A program made the position numbers and the translations under genes. Below, in pieces: positions 1 to 6,367 of a stretch of 10,348 nucleotides of DNA. Below the pieces are notes generated by a model. It was given only the letters and a program-made list of their open reading frames with translations, was not told the DNA's origin and ran no database searches. Source of the DNA: an uncultured Eubacteriales bacterium (GTDB lineage Bacteria; Bacillota; Clostridia; Oscillospirales; RGIG7773); contig CAKTDK010000053.1 in NCBI GenBank assembly GCA_934541205.1, forward strand, positions 1 to 10,348, written 5' to 3'. Within the stretch, counting starts at the first letter, position 1, and the number at the start of each line of letters is the position of its first letter.

Positions 1-17
1 TGTATATCCTGCTTTTT

Positions 18-1655
18 TTACTGTTCTGTAAGGATCGTGCAAATACGTTTTTGCTCTTCTTTTGAAGGTTCTTTTAAATATCCGTGTTTTCTTAATAAAT
101 AAAGTATTGTATAATGAGGATTATAAGAGCACAGTAAATAATTTTTTTCATTTTTATCAACATAAGAAGGAATATGTTTTTTCATAATTTCTATATAATC
201 GTAAAACGGTTTTATAAGTTCTTTTTCATTAAAAGCAGTTTTTGCCTTATCATTTATTATTTTATTGAAATTTTCCAGTATGTTATTTTTTGCGGAAATA
301 TAGGGAACAAGTAATTTAGGAATTCCATCTTTTACTTTTACATACCCCTCTTGTACTAAATTTGAAATTATTTCTTTGTCACAATCGTTTGGTTTTTCAT
401 TATTTACTATAATTTCATAAACTCGTTTAAGCTGTGCTAATTCTTTTTGTCCAAAATTTCTCCATCCTCCGAATATATTCAAATCGACTTGTAAAGAATA
501 AAGTTTGTTGTTTTTGCGTATTTTTATTCCGCTGCCGCCTCCATATAAGCAATAATCTTTAAAATCTGAATCTGTAAACGAATCATTTTCTCCATTATTA
601 AATATTGGTGTACGCGCACAAACCCAATGCTGACTTCCGTCTTTTCTTTTTGGAGTTTCAAATATAAGATTTTTTTCTTTTATTACTTGATTGCAAAGTT
701 TTTCCGTTAAATCTTTTATTATAATAGGTAAAAAACACCACATTAAAAAATTATCGTTTAAATCACATCCCATAAAGCCCGTTTTTTTCAAATCCTCGAG
801 ATTTTTCTTTAAAAAGTTAAAAACGCTTAAAGCAAGAGGCATTGTATTTTCATATAAAAAACGCATCTCTGTAAGCTGATATTCATAATCTTGTATAAAA
901 AAATTAGTCTGAATTTTATTTGAATTTACTACTTTTATATAATCCATATAAAAAAGTTTATCCAATTTATCTTCAAGATATATAGAAGCAACATTTAAAG
1001 TTCTTGCTATTTCTTCTAAAGTAAGAGCTTTTCCTTGGCATATATAACATATATTTTGCATAAGAGTATCTGATGAAAGTCCCATCATATCATAATCCGC
1101 TATCCAGCCGTTATGTCCTATATTTAATCTTATGGGTCTGTAAGTTTTATTATTTTCATTCATTTCCATTCGCTCCTTTAATTTTATTTTTGTTTTATGC
1201 AGATGCCATCTTACGGTTGAGGATGAAATATTTAATATACGGGAAATCTCATCACTGCTTTTATTTTCATAATAATACATTATTATGATTTCACGTCGGG
1301 TTTTATTTAGATACATTATTTCATTCCAAAGCTTTTGATGCATTTCATTTTTTATATATCCTTCTTCAATAATATTGTTGTCTGTAGAAAATTCAAACTC
1401 ATATATATTGTTGATGTTGAGAGTTTGCCAAGCTAGCTTGTTTTTACGCAGAAATTTTGACCAGGTATATTGGCAGATACGATATATATAAGCGTCCATA
1501 TTATCTATATCTTCAATATTTATTTTGCTTGAACAAAGAGATAAAACTATATTCGATGCTAAATCTTCTGCGTCATGATGATTACGGGTTTTTGAGTATG
1601 AAAATCCGTATATTTTCTTTGCATAATCTTTATATAGTGACTGTGTTATTTCCAT
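18..1655 (-). CDS. ECF-type RNA polymerase sigma factor with long C-terminal regulatory extension
   Basis: Predicted sigma-70 family (ECF-like) factor of 545 residues. Residues about 5-70 look like region 2, with NHHDAEDLASNIVL matching the usual 'DAEDL.Q..' helix. Residues about 105-162 look like region 4, with a helix-turn-helix around SSDEISRILNISSSTVRWHL. A simple ECF factor would end near residue 170; here about 380 more residues follow. Residues about 194-242 of the extension (LTLEEIARTLNVASIYLEDK and flanks) resemble a winged helix. The rest (about 260-545) I do not recognise; it has no membrane segment and carries several Cys and Trp. The ATG at 1655 follows AAAGGCGG at 8-base spacing. 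The stop lies 17 bases from the window edge with no terminator before it, and AGCAGGA just downstream could serve a following gene. The sigma domain call is strong; the target regulon and the role of the extension are unknown. Confidence 0.85.
   Translation of the reverse strand: MEITQSLYKDYAKKIYGFSYSKTRNHHDAEDLASNIVLSLCSSKINIEDIDNMDAYIYRICQYTWSKFLRKNKLAWQTLNINNIYEFEFSTDNNIIEEGYIKNEMHQKLWNEIMYLNKTRREIIIMYYYENKSSDEISRILNISSSTVRWHLHKTKIKLKERMEMNENNKTYRPIRLNIGHNGWIADYDMMGLSSDTLMQNICYICQGKALTLEEIARTLNVASIYLEDKLDKLFYMDYIKVVNSNKIQTNFFIQDYEYQLTEMRFLYENTMPLALSVFNFLKKNLEDLKKTGFMGCDLNDNFLMWCFLPIIIKDLTEKLCNQVIKEKNLIFETPKRKDGSQHWVCARTPIFNNGENDSFTDSDFKDYCLYGGGSGIKIRKNNKLYSLQVDLNIFGGWRNFGQKELAQLKRVYEIIVNNEKPNDCDKEIISNLVQEGYVKVKDGIPKLLVPYISAKNNILENFNKIINDKAKTAFNEKELIKPFYDYIEIMKKHIPSYVDKNEKNYLLCSYNPHYTILYLLRKHGYLKEPSKEEQKRICTILTEQ
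1161..1179 (-). promoter_or_regulatory. internal ribosome-binding site and possible second start in the sigma-factor gene
   Basis: Read on the minus strand, AAAGGAG (1179-1173) is followed nine bases later by an in-frame ATG (1163-1161, residue 165), with another ATG at residue 163. The site sits exactly where sigma region 4 ends and the extension begins. Starting at residue 165 would give a separate protein of 381 residues holding the winged helix and the unknown C-terminal part. This is seen in the sequence; that it is used is inference, since the codons KLKERM could produce the motif by chance. Confidence 0.4.
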
Positions 1656-1672
1656 TATTCATCCGCCTTTTT

Positions 1673-1723
1673 TGAGATCTCATAATATAAGTACCGTTTT
1701 ATTAAAAAATGTTTGCAGCAAAC
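1673..1723. promoter_or_regulatory. sigma-gene leader with two short palindromes
   Basis: The 138-base gap 1656-1793 holds the sigma-gene leader and the terminator of the neighbouring unit. Two exact inverted repeats lie here: TGAGATCTCA at 1673-1682, next to the ribosome site, and GTTTGC-A-GCAAAC at 1711-1723. Between them is a plausible minus-strand -10 (TATTAT, 1687-1682), but no convincing -35 matches a housekeeping promoter. They could be operators for an autoregulated gene; this is weak. Confidence 0.3.
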
Positions 1724-1732
1724 AAAAATTTA

Positions 1733-1770
1733 AAGAAAAAAATCGAGAGATTTTTAAAAACTCTCGATTT
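1733..1770 (-). terminator. intrinsic terminator of the ACT regulator-hom-GDPD unit
   Basis: AAATCGAGAG (1740-1749) and CTCTCGATTT (1761-1770) form a perfect 10-bp stem with an 11-base loop. On the minus strand the stem runs straight into TTTTTTTCTTT (ending near 1730), the expected U-tract. It lies 24 bases past the stop of the phosphodiesterase gene, so it ends that unit and separates it from the sigma gene. Confidence 0.88.
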
Positions 1771-1793
1771 AAGTTGAAAAATTTTTATAAGAA

Positions 1794-2525
1794 TTATTTT
1801 AAATTATTATAAATTTCAAGACAAACATCAGGTTTGTTCGTTATAATTCCCGATACTCCAAGGTCTATAAGATGTTTCATATCGTCGGCATCATCTATTG
1901 TATAAGGATTAAGTTCAAGACCTTTATTTAATATTTCTTTTGTCTGTTCATCAGGCACCACTTTATAATACGGATGAAGCGCATCGCATCCGAAAGAAAT
2001 AGGAGCGTTCCAAGGCGCGTCATCATGCTGCCAGGTTAAAAGACCTGTTTTAACAGATGGGTCAAATTTTTTTGAATGTACAAGATTTGAAGGATCAAAG
2101 CTTGAAAACATAATATGTTCTTTAAAATCTAAATCTTTTGAGATTTTTATACAGCCTTCAACTACGTCGTATTTTTCATTTCCTTTTATTTCGATGTTTA
2201 AGATTCCCTGATAATTTTGAGTTTTAAGAAATTTTACTATATCAAAAAAAGCAGGAATTTTTGTACCTTTAAACTTAGCGCCGAAAACATCCGGATTTGA
2301 GACGTCGTATTTTAAAAGTTCTTCAAAGGTATGTTCTCCGATTTCTACATCTGCTTTTCCGCAGCGGGATAAATTGCTGTCATGCGAAACAACAATTACA
2401 TTGTCTTTTGTTTTATGAACGTCAATTTCAATGCCTGTAGATCCCATTTTAACAGCAAGTTCCATTGCCGGCATAGTATTTTCCGGAGCATAAGCGCTTG
2501 CGCCTCTGTGAGCGTAAATTATCAT
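1794..2525 (-). CDS. glycerophosphodiester phosphodiesterase (GDPD family)
   Basis: Hydrolyses glycerophosphodiesters, the headgroup remains of phospholipids, to glycerol 3-phosphate and an alcohol. The 243 residues match the usual length of a single-domain GDPD. Visible motifs: AHRGAS at 5-10 (His6, Arg7), PENT at 14-17 (Glu15), GIEIDVH at 31-37 (Glu33 and Asp35, metal ligands), SHD at 47-49 (catalytic His48), NIEIK at 110-114, and the late block NPYTIDDADDMKHLIDLGVS followed by ITNKPD. There is no signal peptide or membrane segment, so the enzyme is probably cytosolic. The ATG at 2525 follows AGAGGTG (2540-2534) at 8 bases; that site overlaps the hom stop codon, so the two genes are probably translationally coupled. 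It is the last gene before the terminator. Its specificity (glycerophosphocholine, -ethanolamine, -glycerol or another) cannot be read from sequence. Confidence 0.93.
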   Translation of the reverse strand: MIIYAHRGASAYAPENTMPAMELAVKMGSTGIEIDVHKTKDNVIVVSHDSNLSRCGKADVEIGEHTFEELLKYDVSNPDVFGAKFKGTKIPAFFDIVKFLKTQNYQGILNIEIKGNEKYDVVEGCIKISKDLDFKEHIMFSSFDPSNLVHSKKFDPSVKTGLLTWQHDDAPWNAPISFGCDALHPYYKVVPDEQTKEILNKGLELNPYTIDDADDMKHLIDLGVSGIITNKPDVCLEIYNNLK

Positions 2526-2539
2526 TTTTAATACACCTC

Positions 2540-3778
2540 TTATAAAACTGCTATATAAGACAAAACTTCTTCTATGCAGTCAAAATTATTCATTTCACTA
2601 ATAAGTTTATTAAAATCTGTTACGTTTAATTCATTTGTTACAAGGGCAAATTCACTGTTTTTACCGTCGGCATAAATTTCGCTGAAATCTTTAAATATTT
2701 TTTTGCAAAGACTTCTTGCCTTAGATCTGTCTGAAACCTTCATTCTTACAAAGAATTTATCTTTTGTTTCTTCATAAGGAATAATAAAGTCTTTATCAAC
2801 CTTTTTATAGAAAAGATTTCTTACATGCATAGAATGTTTTACAGCGTCGATTATATCTGCCACAACTGCGCTGGCAGTAGGAAATTTTCCTGCTCCCATA
2901 CCATAAAACATACATTCTCCCACAGCATTTCCGTTTACGACTATTCCGTTAAATACCCCTTCAACGCTTGAAAGAGGATGGCTTTTGCTTACAAAACAGG
3001 GAGAAACGCTGGCAGAAACTTTTCCGTCTTCAAATTTTTTGGTTCTTCCAACAAGTTTTATAACACAGTCATAAGCTTCTGCATATTCCACATCCTCCAA
3101 AGATATGCCTGTAATGCCTTTTGTATAAACTTTTTCAGGATCAAAATATTTTCCGAAGGCAAGAGAGGCCAAAATAGAAATTTTTCTGCAGGCATCGATG
3201 CCTTCTACATCCGCAGTTGGATCCGCTTCTGCGTATCCGTTTTTCTGAGCAAGGGAAAGGGCGGTTTTAAAATCCATATTTTCTTTTATCATTTTGGTAA
3301 GTATAAAGTTTGTGGTACCGTTTAAAATACCGCATATTTCGGCAAGGTCGTTTGCGGCAAGACATTGATATAAAGGACGGATAATGGGAATTCCTCCTCC
3401 TACGCTTGCTTCAAAGAAAAGATTTTTGTCCATTTTTCTTGCTATATCAAGAAGTTCATAGCCGTATTTTGCAACAAGTTCTTTATTTGAAGTTACGACG
3501 CTTTTTCCTGCTAAAAGAGCTCTTTTTACATAATCATAGGCAAAAGTAGCTCCACCAGCAGTTTCGACAACTACGCCGATTTCAGGGTCATTTTCTATAA
3601 CAGAAAAATCTTTTATAAAACGGTCTTTTAAGGGACTGTCGGGAAAATCTTTTATATCAAGAATATACTTTATTTCAATAGTATCTCCGGCTCTTTCATC
3701 TATTTGCTTTTTGTTTTTTAGAATTACTTCAACCACGCCGCTTCCTACAACGCCGTGTCCGATTAATGCGATTTTCAT
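2540..3778 (-). CDS. hom: homoserine dehydrogenase
   Basis: Reduces aspartate 4-semialdehyde to homoserine with NAD(P)H, the branch point to threonine and methionine. The 412 residues show an N-terminal Rossmann motif IGHGVVGSGV (6-15), SNKELVA (97-103, Lys99), NGTTNFIL (153-160) and the family signature GYAEADPTADVEGIDACRK (181-199), whose Asp195 and Lys199 belong to the expected catalytic block. A C-terminal ACT-like segment spans about 340-412, but the usual D-x-P-G turn that binds the effector amino acid reads SDRSKAR (349-355), with both Pro and Gly absent. Catalysis should be intact; feedback control may be altered. The ATG at 3778 follows AGGAGG (3789-3784). It is the middle gene of the unit, 18 bases after the ACT regulator gene. 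Confidence 0.96.
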   Translation of the reverse strand: MKIALIGHGVVGSGVVEVILKNKKQIDERAGDTIEIKYILDIKDFPDSPLKDRFIKDFSVIENDPEIGVVVETAGGATFAYDYVKRALLAGKSVVTSNKELVAKYGYELLDIARKMDKNLFFEASVGGGIPIIRPLYQCLAANDLAEICGILNGTTNFILTKMIKENMDFKTALSLAQKNGYAEADPTADVEGIDACRKISILASLAFGKYFDPEKVYTKGITGISLEDVEYAEAYDCVIKLVGRTKKFEDGKVSASVSPCFVSKSHPLSSVEGVFNGIVVNGNAVGECMFYGMGAGKFPTASAVVADIIDAVKHSMHVRNLFYKKVDKDFIIPYEETKDKFFVRMKVSDRSKARSLCKKIFKDFSEIYADGKNSEFALVTNELNVTDFNKLISEMNNFDCIEEVLSYIAVL

Positions 3779-3796
3779 TTTTGCCTCCTAAAATAT

Positions 3797-4237
3797 TTAT
3801 TCACTTGCAAGAATTTCTGCATTTAAAACTCCAGGAAAGTCAGTTAGATTTTTTTTGATTTGTGATATATCTGTGTCGGAATCGGAAATTCTGACAGATA
3901 TAGTTACGTTTGCAGTATTATTTATGGGTATCGTTTGATTAATAGTGAGAATATTTGCCGATATTTCGGCAAAATATTTTAAAATTGATGACAAAACTCC
4001 TTGAGAATCAGTTAAAATAAATCCTATGGTTATTATTTTTCCATGGGATTTTTCATCAAATAGAAAAACATAGTCTTTATATTTGTAAAAAACGCTTCTT
4101 GAGAGTGAAACCATAAGACAAGCTTCGTTAATGGATTTTGCCTTTTTAGACGCAAGAAGGTTTTTGGCTTTTATGACTTTGTCAAAAACTTCAGGGAGTA
4201 TTCGTTTATCTATAAGAAGATAATTATTATTTTCCAA
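3797..4237 (-). CDS. ACT-domain regulator, PheB/ThrR-like (UPF0735 type), TTG start
   Basis: Small protein of 146 residues with an N-terminal helix-turn-helix-like part (about 33-58: AKSINEACLMVSLSRSVFYK and flanks) and a C-terminal ACT domain (about 69-146, with DSQGVL at 77-82 as the ligand-turn motif). The opening YLLIDKRILPEVF is typical of the PheB family. A Bacillus relative has, to my memory, been described as a threonine-pathway repressor (ThrR); position directly before hom fits amino-acid-responsive control of hom. I chose the TTG at 4237 because AAAGGAGG sits six bases before it. An upstream in-frame ATG at 4300 would add 21 residues unlike the family, and it lies inside the promoter, upstream of the probable transcript start. 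Known: ACT domains bind amino acids. Inferred: threonine or a related amino acid as the effector. Confidence 0.85.
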   Translation of the reverse strand: MENNNYLLIDKRILPEVFDKVIKAKNLLASKKAKSINEACLMVSLSRSVFYKYKDYVFLFDEKSHGKIITIGFILTDSQGVLSSILKYFAEISANILTINQTIPINNTANVTISVRISDSDTDISQIKKNLTDFPGVLNAEILASE

Positions 4238-4290
4238 AGAAGGCCTCCTTTTGTCCTTGATATAAATACATTTGTTTTTTATATAGATAC

Positions 4291-4319
4291 AGTATAGCAT
4301 AAAAGATTTGGTATATCAA
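4291..4319 (-). promoter_or_regulatory. housekeeping promoter of the ACT regulator-hom-GDPD unit
   Basis: On the minus strand, TTGATA (4319-4314), a 17-base spacer and TATACT (4296-4291), with a TGC extended -10 element just before. Transcription should start near 4284, giving a leader of about 47 bases. That is too short for a T-box or other large riboswitch, so control is more likely by protein. Confidence 0.8.
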
Positions 4320-4320
4320 C

Positions 4321-4336
4321 AAACTTAAAAAAGTTT
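4321..4336. repeat. inverted repeat between divergent promoters, possible operator
   Basis: AAACTT (4321-4326) and AAGTTT (4331-4336) are exact inverted arms around a 4-base A spacer, and GTTTAAAC (4333-4340) is a further palindrome overlapping it. The repeat abuts the -35 box of the minus-strand unit and lies about 40 bases upstream of the plus-strand -10. It could bind the adjacent ACT regulator, but in AT-rich DNA such repeats occur by chance. Confidence 0.35.
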
Positions 4337-4378
4337 AAACACATATACAAAAAATGGCTGTATATTTTATATTTTTTA

Positions 4379-4387
4379 TGATATAAT
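4379..4387 (+). promoter_or_regulatory. extended -10 promoter of the permease gene
   Basis: TGATATAAT carries a perfect -10 (TATAAT, 4382-4387) with an upstream TG one base away, the extended -10 form. The -35 position at 17-base spacing (TGTATA, 4359-4364) is poor, as is common with extended -10 promoters. A transcript start near 4394 puts the ATG at 4386 outside the message and supports the start at 4419. Confidence 0.7.
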
Positions 4388-4418
4388 GCTATATATCATA
4401 AAAAAGCAGGAGGTTATC

Positions 4419-5534
4419 ATGCTTGAAGACAAAGAAAAAAGAAGATTAAAATTTTTGATAAATATATCCTATTTCGGAATTATAGCGGCAGTTATTATAT
4501 TGTTTTTTATATTTTTATTTCCTGTTTTTCTTCCTTTTGTTATAGGCGCTTTGATTGCCTATATGGTAGAACCTCTTGTTAATTTTGCTCATAAAAAAAT
4601 GAAAATACCGCGAAAAATTACTTCCGCAATTATTGTTTTAGGCGTTACTGGAATAATAATATATCTTTTGTTTTTACTCGGTTATAAATTATATGCTGAA
4701 GCAAGCGGAATCGTCAGCAATTCTTCCCAGTGGATTAATCAGGCGACTGCTTTTTTTGATAAAATAGGAGCAACGGTAGACGATTATCTGGCCCATTTGC
4801 CTACTGACGTTATAAAATATATTGAAAATATAAGCCAGTCTTTGCAGGATTTTGTTCTTACGCTTCCTTCAAAATACGGGAATCAGGTTATCACTATTAT
4901 TACAAAATTTGTTTCATCTGTTCCCTCTGCAGTACTTTCTGTTGTTCTTGCTTTGATATCTGCATATTTTTTCAGCGCGGACTGGACGTTTATTAAATCA
5001 TTTTTTAAAGATAATCTTCCGGAAAAGTTTACGGGGTATTTTACAAGCACTAAAGCTGAAATATTTAAAATTATCGGACAGTATTTGAAGTCTTACGGTA
5101 AAATTCTTCTTATAACTTTCAGTGAATTGTTAATTGCATTTTTGATTTTACGTGTGGACTATGCAATTACTCTTGCGATAATTATAGCTATATTTGATAT
5201 AATGCCTATACTTGGTACGGGAGGCGTTCTTATTCCCTGGACCTTAATATGTTTTTTTACCGGAGATATAAAAAGAGGGATAGGTCTTCTTGTAACATAT
5301 TTAATTATTTTGCTTGTAAGACAATATATAGAACCTCGTATTGTGGGAAGACAAATCGGACTTCATCCTGTTGTTACTTTGATATCGATGTTTGTCGGAT
5401 TAAGGCTTTTAGGACTGTTCGGAATGTTTTTATTCCCTATAACTATAACGCTTTTAAAGAATCTTCATGATAAAAAAATAATAAATTTAACCTTTTGGAA
5501 AAAAGAAAAAACTTCAGAAGTTAAAAAAGAATAA
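4419..5534 (+). CDS. AI-2E family / YtvI-like multi-pass membrane permease
   Basis: Integral membrane protein of 371 residues. Hydrophobic segments lie at about 14-50 (two helices), 67-89, 165-185, 229-246, 248-278 and 289-345, with a large soluble stretch between about 90 and 160, the usual AI-2E exporter layout. Family motifs: DIMPILGTGG at 260-269 and EPRIVGRQIGLHP at 305-317. The family includes a quorum-signal exporter, ion transporters and the sporulation protein YtvI; the length and the sporeformer setting favour a YtvI-like member, but the substrate is unknown. I start at the ATG at 4419 because AGGAGG (4408-4413) precedes it. An upstream in-frame ATG at 4386 lies in the -10 box. The gene is divergent from the hom unit, and a strong hairpin 15 bases after its stop separates it from tepA. 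Confidence 0.9.
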   Translation: MLEDKEKRRLKFLINISYFGIIAAVIILFFIFLFPVFLPFVIGALIAYMVEPLVNFAHKKMKIPRKITSAIIVLGVTGIIIYLLFLLGYKLYAEASGIVSNSSQWINQATAFFDKIGATVDDYLAHLPTDVIKYIENISQSLQDFVLTLPSKYGNQVITIITKFVSSVPSAVLSVVLALISAYFFSADWTFIKSFFKDNLPEKFTGYFTSTKAEIFKIIGQYLKSYGKILLITFSELLIAFLILRVDYAITLAIIIAIFDIMPILGTGGVLIPWTLICFFTGDIKRGIGLLVTYLIILLVRQYIEPRIVGRQIGLHPVVTLISMFVGLRLLGLFGMFLFPITITLLKNLHDKKIINLTFWKKEKTSEVKKE

Positions 5535-5549
5535 AATTTTAATTAATAA

Positions 5550-5600
5550 AAAACCTTCAAAATAAGCATAATAAAAATAAATGCTTGTTTTGGAGGTTTT
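5550..5600 (+). promoter_or_regulatory. 20-bp hairpin that buries the tepA ribosome site; possible terminator/attenuator
   Basis: Arms 5550-5569 and 5581-5600 pair in RNA over all 20 positions, with only two G-U wobbles (5557/5593 and 5563/5587) and an 11-base A-rich loop. The downstream arm contains GGAGG (5592-5596), the only good ribosome site for the tepA ATG at 5607, and ends in UUUU. It may partly end permease transcription and, in read-through messages, mask the tepA ribosome site. The hairpin is directly visible; the regulatory role is inference. Confidence 0.75.
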
Positions 5601-5606
5601 AAAAAT

Positions 5607-6323
5607 ATGAACGATAATGAAAATAATCAAAATGAACTTAGTATGAATGAAGATAAGCAAAATGAAATAGAAAATTACGGAGATACAAAAATAATAAAAA
5701 ACGGAAGCGGAATAAGAGCTGTTACTATTATAGGTCAAATAGAAGGACATTCTATTCTTCCGTCAAATGAAAAAGCTACCAAATATGAGCATATTATTCC
5801 CATGCTTGTAGATATAGAAGAAGATGATGATACAAAAGGCGTTTTGATAATATTAAATACTGCTGGCGGTGATGTTGAAGCAGGACTTGCCATTGCTGAA
5901 ATGATTTCAACCATGAGAAAGCCTACAGTATCTCTTGTTTTGGGAGGAGGTCACTCTATAGGAGTTCCTCTGGCCGTATCGGCAAAAGTAAGTTTTATAG
6001 CTCCCAGCGCTGCAATGACAGTCCATCCCGTAAGAATGAACGGACTTGTAATCGGAGTTCCTCAGTCTTTTTGGTATTTTGATAAGATACAAGACAGAAT
6101 AGTAAGCTTTATAGAAAGAAATTCGAAAATTTCAAAAGAAAGATTTTTAGAAATAATGCATAATAAGGACGAGCTTGTGTCAGATGTAGGAAGTATTTTA
6201 AACGGTGAAGAAGCTGTTAAAGAAGGTCTTATAGATTATACAGGGGGGCTTTCAGACGCTATGGATTGTTTAAATGAAATGATAAAAAATAATTCTAAAA
6301 ATATTGACAACAGCAATAACTAA
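5607..6323 (+). CDS. tepA: TepA-like ClpP/crotonase-fold serine protease
   Basis: Protein of 238 residues of the TepA branch of the ClpP fold, known in Bacillus as a translocation-enhancing protein and thought to degrade peptides at the cytoplasmic face of the membrane. Visible: LNTAGGDVEAGLAIAEMI (83-100), the substrate-cleft block; nucleophile Ser117 in GHSIG; His140 in TVHPVRMNGLVIGVPQSFW; and a candidate acid Asp188 in NKDEL, at close to ClpP spacing from the other two. The first 34 residues are acidic and rich in Asn, Asp and Glu, and are probably disordered. There is no signal peptide or membrane helix. The ATG at 5607 is ten bases after GGAGG; an internal ATG at residue 13 has no ribosome site. 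Neighbours are a YtvI-like permease upstream and an SLH protein downstream with its own promoter. Family assignment is firm; its substrates are not. Confidence 0.92.
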   Translation: MNDNENNQNELSMNEDKQNEIENYGDTKIIKNGSGIRAVTIIGQIEGHSILPSNEKATKYEHIIPMLVDIEEDDDTKGVLIILNTAGGDVEAGLAIAEMISTMRKPTVSLVLGGGHSIGVPLAVSAKVSFIAPSAAMTVHPVRMNGLVIGVPQSFWYFDKIQDRIVSFIERNSKISKERFLEIMHNKDELVSDVGSILNGEEAVKEGLIDYTGGLSDAMDCLNEMIKNNSKNIDNSNN

Positions 6324-6332
6324 TGATAGAAT
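6304..6332 (+). promoter_or_regulatory. near-consensus promoter of the SLH protein gene, inside the end of tepA
   Basis: TTGACA (6304-6309, a perfect -35), a 17-base spacer and TAGAAT (6327-6332, five of six), preceded by TGA as an extended -10. The -35 lies within the last tepA codons. Transcription should begin near 6339, giving a leader of about 29 bases before the ATG at 6368. Confidence 0.82.
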
Positions 6333-6367
6333 ATTTTACATCTAAAATTAATGAAAAGGGTGTAAAA

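Noticed and set aside
2978..3325. 115-residue open frame on the plus strand
   Set aside because: It lies wholly within hom on the opposite strand, lacks a ribosome site and gives a Phe/Lys-rich product with no family character; it is a shadow of hom.
4238..4290. T-box or amino-acid riboswitch before the hom unit
   Set aside because: The leader is only about 47 bases and shows no long stems or T-box sequence.
4238..4300. N-terminal extension of the ACT regulator from the ATG at 4300
   Set aside because: The ATG overlaps the spacer and -10 of a strong promoter and has no ribosome site; the TTG at 4237 has a perfect one and matches the family start.
5510..5522. AACTTC-A-GAAGTT inverted repeat near the end of the permease gene
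   Set aside because: It is short, lies in Lys/Glu codons of the C-terminal tail and is not beside a convincing promoter; it is likely chance.
5514..5750. 78-residue minus-strand frame across the permease-tepA gap
   Set aside because: It is a Phe/Ile/Tyr-rich antisense product of AT-rich DNA. It spans the hairpin and both coding ends and has no start signal.
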